From NCBI GenBank assembly GCA_051009015.1, contig JBPCWZ010000100.1, positions 1 to 9,254 on the forward strand: a stretch of 9,254 bases of DNA. Direction: 5' to 3'. Each line of letters starts with the position of its first letter. Position 1 is the stretch's first letter. Under the pieces are notes generated by a model. It saw nothing but the letters and a program-made list of their open reading frames with translations. It searched no databases and was not told the origin of the DNA. Below, in pieces: positions 5,732 to 9,254 of the stretch. Position numbers and translations under genes: made by a program. The DNA comes from JAHRAH01 sp051009015 (GTDB lineage Bacteria > Pseudomonadota > Gammaproteobacteria > Tethybacterales > Persebacteraceae).

Positions 5732-6868
5732 TTAGCGTGCTTTGTCAAATTCCCAATCCGGCTTAAAGCCGCGAGTTTTGGCTATGGCGAGAAGCGGGTT
5801 GATGACTTCCGCCAATTTGGAATGCAATTCGCTACCGTCAATTTTCGCTCCGAAAGTGTCAATATTAAGGTCGGCGGAATATGGCTCAAAGATGCTCTCC
5901 CAGCGGCTTTTGTTGGGAAAAGTGTGCAGTGCTTGCACGGCGATATTTTGCATCTCGGCAAAAAGGTCAAAATACTCCGCGCCGCTCGGCAGGTTGTCGG
6001 ATTTTTCGGCATTGCCCGCTTCGCTGACCGGCACCAGATTCCACATATTATCGTGCGCGACAAAACTCCACGGCAGATAATGGTCAAGCGCGAAGTTATC
6101 GGCGTCAATCTTTTCGCCGGTGTAAATGCAATACACGCCCGGGCGGCTGTCCATAACCTGCCGCCAGAATTGCCGCTGCTTTGTTGTTTTCGGCGCGGCG
6201 GCATCGTCAAGTTTGGCGGCGATGCCGGGAACATTCGGGTTTATGCGCTGGACATAACGCGCCAACCCCCAAAGAATCCACGCATTGATAATCTCAAAAT
6301 TGCGCCGGAAATATTGCGCCCACTTCGGATGCACGATAATCGCGTCATCGGCAAAACAATACGGCGGCGGCAAATCGCCGTCAAAACGCGCCGCCGCTTC
6401 TTCCCGGATTTGCCGGAATTTGGGTTTGCCGACCATGCCGGACGGGATGGCTTTGTCAAAAAACGGCGACATAAAAAGATACGGCACAAACTTGGTCAGT
6501 TGCTCGACGATGTCTCCGGGAATGTGCCGCGCGCGCGGCGCGATGACATTTCCCTTAAGGCGGGCAAGCGTTTTCCCGTCCCAATGCGGCGTCCCTTCCA
6601 GCCGCAAAAACCATTCCGCCAATTTGTCATCCTTCGGCATGCGCAAGCGAAAAATACAAACCGCCCGCCGCGCCGCTTCCAACATTCCCGCCGCCAAACG
6701 CACGAAAGAAACAGGGCGCGATTGAAACCCGTCAGCATCAAGTGCCGCCATCAGAGAGCGCGCCCAAAAGAACTTATACGAAGTATTGACATTGCCAAAT
6801 GCCCGCGCAAAAGCGGCAATATCCAACCCGTCGCAAGGCGGCGGATTATCGGGCGACAAAAGCGGCAT
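5732..6868 (-). CDS. HNH endonuclease domain protein
   Basis: Protein of 378 residues with a C-terminal HNH nuclease module. The core reads CIYTGEKI (247-254), LDHYLPWSF with Asp262-His263, HDNMWNLVP with Asn277, and NAEKSDNLP with Asn286 and Lys289. This is the DH-PWS-HD-WNL-P-N-K-LP pattern of a subgroup lacking the paired zinc cysteines of classic HNH enzymes, so the missing cysteines are probably not decay. NVNTSYKFFWARSLM at 27-41 is a helical N-terminal segment shared by many standalone HNH proteins. Metal-dependent DNA cleavage is inferred; the target is unknown and a phage-defence role is only possible. ATG 6868 was chosen over an upstream start at 6904 because TATATT lies seven bases before it and would otherwise be inside the coding region. 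No Shine-Dalgarno sequence is present. The gene is monocistronic, between two terminators. Confidence 0.83.
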   Translation of the reverse strand: MPLLSPDNPPPCDGLDIAAFARAFGNVNTSYKFFWARSLMAALDADGFQSRPVSFVRLAAGMLEAARRAVCIFRLRMPKDDKLAEWFLRLEGTPHWDGKTLARLKGNVIAPRARHIPGDIVEQLTKFVPYLFMSPFFDKAIPSGMVGKPKFRQIREEAAARFDGDLPPPYCFADDAIIVHPKWAQYFRRNFEIINAWILWGLARYVQRINPNVPGIAAKLDDAAAPKTTKQRQFWRQVMDSRPGVYCIYTGEKIDADNFALDHYLPWSFVAHDNMWNLVPVSEAGNAEKSDNLPSGAEYFDLFAEMQNIAVQALHTFPNKSRWESIFEPYSADLNIDTFGAKIDGSELHSKLAEVINPLLAIAKTRGFKPDWEFDKAR

Positions 6869-6875
6869 AACAAAC

Positions 6876-6904
6876 AATATAACACGCGGGATTGATAAAA
6901 ACAA
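6876..6904 (-). promoter_or_regulatory. Promoter of the HNH gene, leaderless
   Basis: On the minus strand TTGTTT (6904-6899) and TATATT (6881-6876) are 17 bases apart. The -10 box ends seven bases before ATG 6868, so transcription should begin at or within a base or two of the A of ATG. The -35 box lies within the U-tract of the upstream gene's terminator. Confidence 0.6.
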
Positions 6905-6929
6905 AAACGCCCGCCAACGCCTTTGGCGG
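6897..6929 (-). terminator. Intrinsic terminator of the Fic/SprT-like operon
   Basis: On the minus strand, just past the SprT-like stop codon, CCGCCAA pairs perfectly with TTGGCGG (7 bp, five-base loop, 6929-6911). The hairpin is followed by GCG and then TTTTTGTTTTT (6907-6897). This is the clearest rho-independent terminator in the window. Confidence 0.75.
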
Positions 6930-6932
6930 AAA

Positions 6933-7583
6933 TTAATCTACAACAATGTTGCGTTCATGGATAATGCGGGCGCGGCATTTTCTGCATATCAGCCGGAACG
7001 ACCGGCGATTGCTTGCCCTTGGAGGAAAGCAACCGTTTGGACATCTTCGCAGCCATTGTTTGGGAGCAAAGGGTTTTTCGCAACAACGGTCGCCGCTGCA
7101 GCCGATGCTTTGCGCAATTTCTTTCCAAACATGGTCGTGATGATGTCCGGGTCCCGCCAAAGCATGCGCTATTTCGTGCAGGATAGTATCGCGCAATTCC
7201 GCCGCGCTTGCTTGCCGGACAAAAAGTCGGCTGAGCCCGATGGTGTGCTTGTCATAACGGCATACGCCTGCTCGCGAAGTTGCCTCGTCCCATGCAAAAT
7301 GCCATTGTTGCAAGTCGTGTTCGTCCATCAGCCGCCGGGCAAGTGCCGCCGCCTCTTGTTCTTGCCCGCTGTAATCCGCTCGCACGGATTCAATGGCCAA
7401 AAGCCGATATGGCACATTCCATTCTTTTGTTGCCGTGCTTGCCGAGTCGCGCGACGGGCACAAAACAATAACCATTGTGGGATTGAGTTTTTGCACCGTG
7501 CCAAATATTTGCCCCCCGCCATGCACGAAAGAAACCTTGTCGCCGCGCGACAAGCGCGATTTAATTTCATCCCTCGGCGGCAT
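6933..7583 (-). CDS. SprT-like zinc metalloprotease domain protein with N-terminal SH3-like module
   Basis: Protein of 216 residues. Residues 12-42 (GDKVSFVHGGGQIFGTVQKLNP) look like a small SH3/KOW-type beta module. Residues 80-165 form a SprT-like protease core: LQQWHFAWD, RAGVCRYDKHTIGLSRLFV, then HEIAH at 136-140 with catalytic Glu137, and a third zinc ligand in GHHHDHVW, probably His151. A C-terminal zinc ribbon is suggested by CPNGC (181-185) and CRKC (200-203). SprT/Spartan relatives cleave proteins crosslinked to DNA, but the substrate of this bacterial form is unknown. ATG 7583 lies four bases after the Fic gene's TAA, with no clear ribosome binding site, so translation is probably coupled to Fic. 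A strong terminator follows. The architecture is longer than the minimal SprT domain. Confidence 0.82.
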   Translation of the reverse strand: MPPRDEIKSRLSRGDKVSFVHGGGQIFGTVQKLNPTMVIVLCPSRDSASTATKEWNVPYRLLAIESVRADYSGQEQEAAALARRLMDEHDLQQWHFAWDEATSRAGVCRYDKHTIGLSRLFVRQASAAELRDTILHEIAHALAGPGHHHDHVWKEIAQSIGCSGDRCCEKPFAPKQWLRRCPNGCFPPRASNRRSFRLICRKCRARIIHERNIVVD

Positions 7584-7587
7584 TTAT

Positions 7588-9096
7588 TTACAGCGACTTT
7601 TGCCAGTAGGCAAGCCCGCGCTCAAGGGCTTTTCCCAGCCATGGGCGAAATCGCGCCGTAACGCGCTCTTCCGAATCCTGATAGTTTATTTGAAACACAT
7701 CGTCGGTCAATTCCTCCGCCGGTGAAACCTGACGGTCTTCGGCATCGGTTCTTTCGCGGTGAAACATGCTCGCCGAGCAAACAAGCAAGCCGCGATATAT
7801 GCTGCCAACGCCGTGGAATGAAACCAGCAATTCCGCCCGACCGCCCGGGCGCAAAATCAGCCGCGCCCATTCGTGGTGCAGCCCGGGATTGGCAAAGTAT
7901 CCGAATTTTTTGGCAACTTCAATAATTTGATAGCGAAAATAATGCCCGCGGTCTTCCATGTCGCCGTTGCGGTAGGCATCCACGCGAAATGCATCCGTCA
8001 AGCCGCGGGTGGGGATATTCTTGTCAAGTTCCGCCTGCACTTGACTGAGCATGTCAAAGGATAACTTATGCAGTATCCCGGCAATATCCCGGGCGTTTTC
8101 CCATTCCTGCTTTTGTTTGTCTTGGCGCGCGGAAAGTGTATGCGCGGCAATTTTTATAATGCTTGCGGTGCGGCTTTGATAATCCTCGTCCGGGGATTCG
8201 CCCTCGCTGACCACTTCGCGCGAAATGTCAATTGCCCGGGTAATTTCCCGCCGCTGTCCGGCAACGAAAATGGATATCAGCGGTTGCAAATCGCCGCCAT
8301 CGGCGGCTTCCAGCGCGTCAAGGTATTTTGCCCTGTCGCCGTTTATATCGCGGATGGTTAAAGGAAAACCGCCGGCGCGCAAAAATATTAATGTCGCCAA
8401 ACACCGCGCTACCCTGCCATTGCCATCCTGAAAAGGATGGATTTGCGTAAAACGATGATGCAGCCACGCCGCTTGTACTTCCGGCGCGATTCTTTTGGCG
8501 GTATAACCATTGTTTATTTCTATTAACCTGTCCATCTCCGAGTCGGTGTGTTCCGGCGGGCAGTATTCATGCACCCCTTTGCCGTCATCGCGAGTCGGGT
8601 TGTTGGGGCGGGTTTTATACTTGCCTTTGACAAGCGGCACTTCGGTTTTGTTGCCGAATTGGTCGACGCCGGTTGCCGTGTCTTGATTCCGCACCAGCGC
8701 GGCGTGCAGTTCCTTAATGTAAGAAGTGGTAATTGTCCGGTTGCCGCCGACAAAGTCAAATAAACTATCCACGACATTTTTATGGTCGCGGATGATGGCG
8801 GCGGTTTTCTCCGGCAGTTGCCGCCCCGGGCGATGCGGGATTAATGCCGCATCAATCCCGCGCTCTATCAGCATTTCGGTAATGCCGCGGTCAAGCGTAT
8901 AAATCCGCTCTATCAAGCCGGTTTCCACCGACCATTCGCGCCGCAGTTTTTCGTTAAATATCCGCAATGCTTCGGGGTTAATATCGCCCTTTTGGTCGTG
9001 CCAAACGGCAAGCATGGAGCGCAAACCGTCATCCGCCAGCACTTCCGGCGCGGATTCCAATTCGGCTATTGGCTGCCATTTGTGATAAACAGGCAT
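7588..9096 (-). CDS. Fic-domain protein (probable AMP transferase)
   Basis: Protein of 502 residues (from ATG 9096). The Fic core spans about 120-285 and has the full catalytic motif HPFQDGNGRVAR with His220, so it can in principle transfer AMP or another phosphate-containing group to target hydroxyls. The flap region is VPLVKGKYKTRPNNP at about 153-167. An N-terminal helix carries TGLIER (59-64), which fits the inhibitory (S/T)xxxE(G/N) motif except that the last position is Arg. This suggests a class II, self-inhibited enzyme. Residues 290-502 form an unassigned C-terminal region. A TTG at 9120 with GGGGGA seven bases upstream could add eight residues, but WQPIAEL near the N-terminus favours ATG 9096, with TATAAT six bases before it. 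It is first in an operon with the SprT-like gene. Toxin, defence or regulatory roles are all possible. Confidence 0.86.
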   Translation of the reverse strand: MPVYHKWQPIAELESAPEVLADDGLRSMLAVWHDQKGDINPEALRIFNEKLRREWSVETGLIERIYTLDRGITEMLIERGIDAALIPHRPGRQLPEKTAAIIRDHKNVVDSLFDFVGGNRTITTSYIKELHAALVRNQDTATGVDQFGNKTEVPLVKGKYKTRPNNPTRDDGKGVHEYCPPEHTDSEMDRLIEINNGYTAKRIAPEVQAAWLHHRFTQIHPFQDGNGRVARCLATLIFLRAGGFPLTIRDINGDRAKYLDALEAADGGDLQPLISIFVAGQRREITRAIDISREVVSEGESPDEDYQSRTASIIKIAAHTLSARQDKQKQEWENARDIAGILHKLSFDMLSQVQAELDKNIPTRGLTDAFRVDAYRNGDMEDRGHYFRYQIIEVAKKFGYFANPGLHHEWARLILRPGGRAELLVSFHGVGSIYRGLLVCSASMFHRERTDAEDRQVSPAEELTDDVFQINYQDSEERVTARFRPWLGKALERGLAYWQKSL

Positions 9097-9102
9097 CCGT
9101 TT

Positions 9103-9108
9103 ATTATA
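9103..9108 (-). promoter_or_regulatory. -10 box of the Fic gene, leaderless
   Basis: Consensus TATAAT on the minus strand ends six bases before ATG 9096, so the transcript would start on the initiation codon. No -35 match exists at 17 bases (GGGGGA there). If translation instead begins at TTG 9120, these bases encode Tyr-Asn and the match is a coincidence. Confidence 0.45.
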
Positions 9109-9116
9109 ACCGACAA

Positions 9117-9254
9117 TCAATATTTTCCCCCGCCCCTTGCCTTTTGGCGCAAATGGCGGGTGTGGGTTTGGCGGGCGTGGAGGCGGCGGATTAGGTAGTT
9201 TCTGCCGAGTGATAATGCCGTGTAAAAAAGCGTTACGCCAAATGCCGCCGCCCA
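9117..9254 (-). CDS. C-terminal end of a small membrane protein, DUF7220-like (partial)
   Basis: An open frame enters from the right edge and gives 45 residues before TGA at 9119-9117. It begins WAAAFGVTLFYTALSLGRNYLIRRLHARQ, a hydrophobic segment followed by a basic tail. The pattern T-x-x-S-x-x-R-x-aromatic-x-x-R-R-L matches, from memory, the C-terminus of DUF7220 proteins, short two-helix membrane proteins often found in phage and accessory DNA. The start lies outside the window. It precedes the Fic gene on the same strand, and its stop overlaps a possible TTG start for Fic, so both might share an operon. Moderately sure it is coding, less sure of the family. Confidence 0.5.
   Translation of the reverse strand, partial: WAAAFGVTLFYTALSLGRNYLIRRLHARQTHTRHLRQKARGGGKY

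Noticed and set aside
5822..6895. 357-residue plus-strand ORF
   Set aside because: Lies antisense to the HNH gene; composition is rich in Arg/His with no domain, while the minus frame has a clear HNH motif.
6786..7661. 291-residue plus-strand ORF
   Set aside because: Antisense to the SprT-like gene and crosses gene boundaries and a terminator; no recognisable domain.

Overview
The window looks like chromosome from a fairly GC-rich proteobacterium. The tmRNA gene is one-piece (not circularly permuted), which argues against a typical alphaproteobacterium. Its tag peptide ANEERFALAA is closest to beta/gamma-proteobacterial-style tags. A hairpin matching the neisserial dRS3 consensus (ATTCCC-N8-GGGAAT) lies at the left end. 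No gene pins down the genus, so the taxonomy is an inference.

Layout. Positions 1-269 are non-coding and packed with small hairpins, one dRS3-like palindrome and a degenerate tandem repeat that runs up to the stop codon of the first gene. A four-gene minus-strand operon follows (2943 down to 270): a 62-residue unknown protein; a 243-residue protein with an RNxxxH (HEPN-like) motif and a C-terminal membrane anchor; a CoA-binding Rossmann protein; and an O-acetylhomoserine sulfhydrylase (MetY type). Divergent from it is a phosphomannomutase/phosphoglucomutase (3054-4484, +). A stable-RNA region comes next: tmRNA (4621-4978, +), a convergent minus-strand lipoprotein with a PrcB-like domain (4999-5430), and tRNA-Ala(CGC) (5602-5677, +). 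The right third, all minus strand, is accessory in character: an HNH endonuclease (5732-6868), then an operon of a Fic-domain protein (7588-9096) and a SprT-like zinc protease (6933-7583), preceded by the C-terminal end of a small membrane protein resembling DUF7220 (9117-9254).

How it works together. The metabolic genes cover sulfur-amino-acid assembly (MetY) and hexose-phosphate interconversion for surface polysaccharide. tmRNA and tRNA-Ala serve translation. The HNH, Fic and SprT-like genes could form a defence or stress cluster beside two RNA genes of the kind often used as integration sites, but no integrase or attachment repeat is visible. Four genes (3054, 5430, 6868, 9096) share a notable design: a TATAAT-like -10 box 6-11 nt before the start codon with no Shine-Dalgarno sequence, as expected for leaderless or nearly leaderless mRNAs. 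The operon starting at 2943 has an ordinary leader and a clear GGGAG ribosome binding site.
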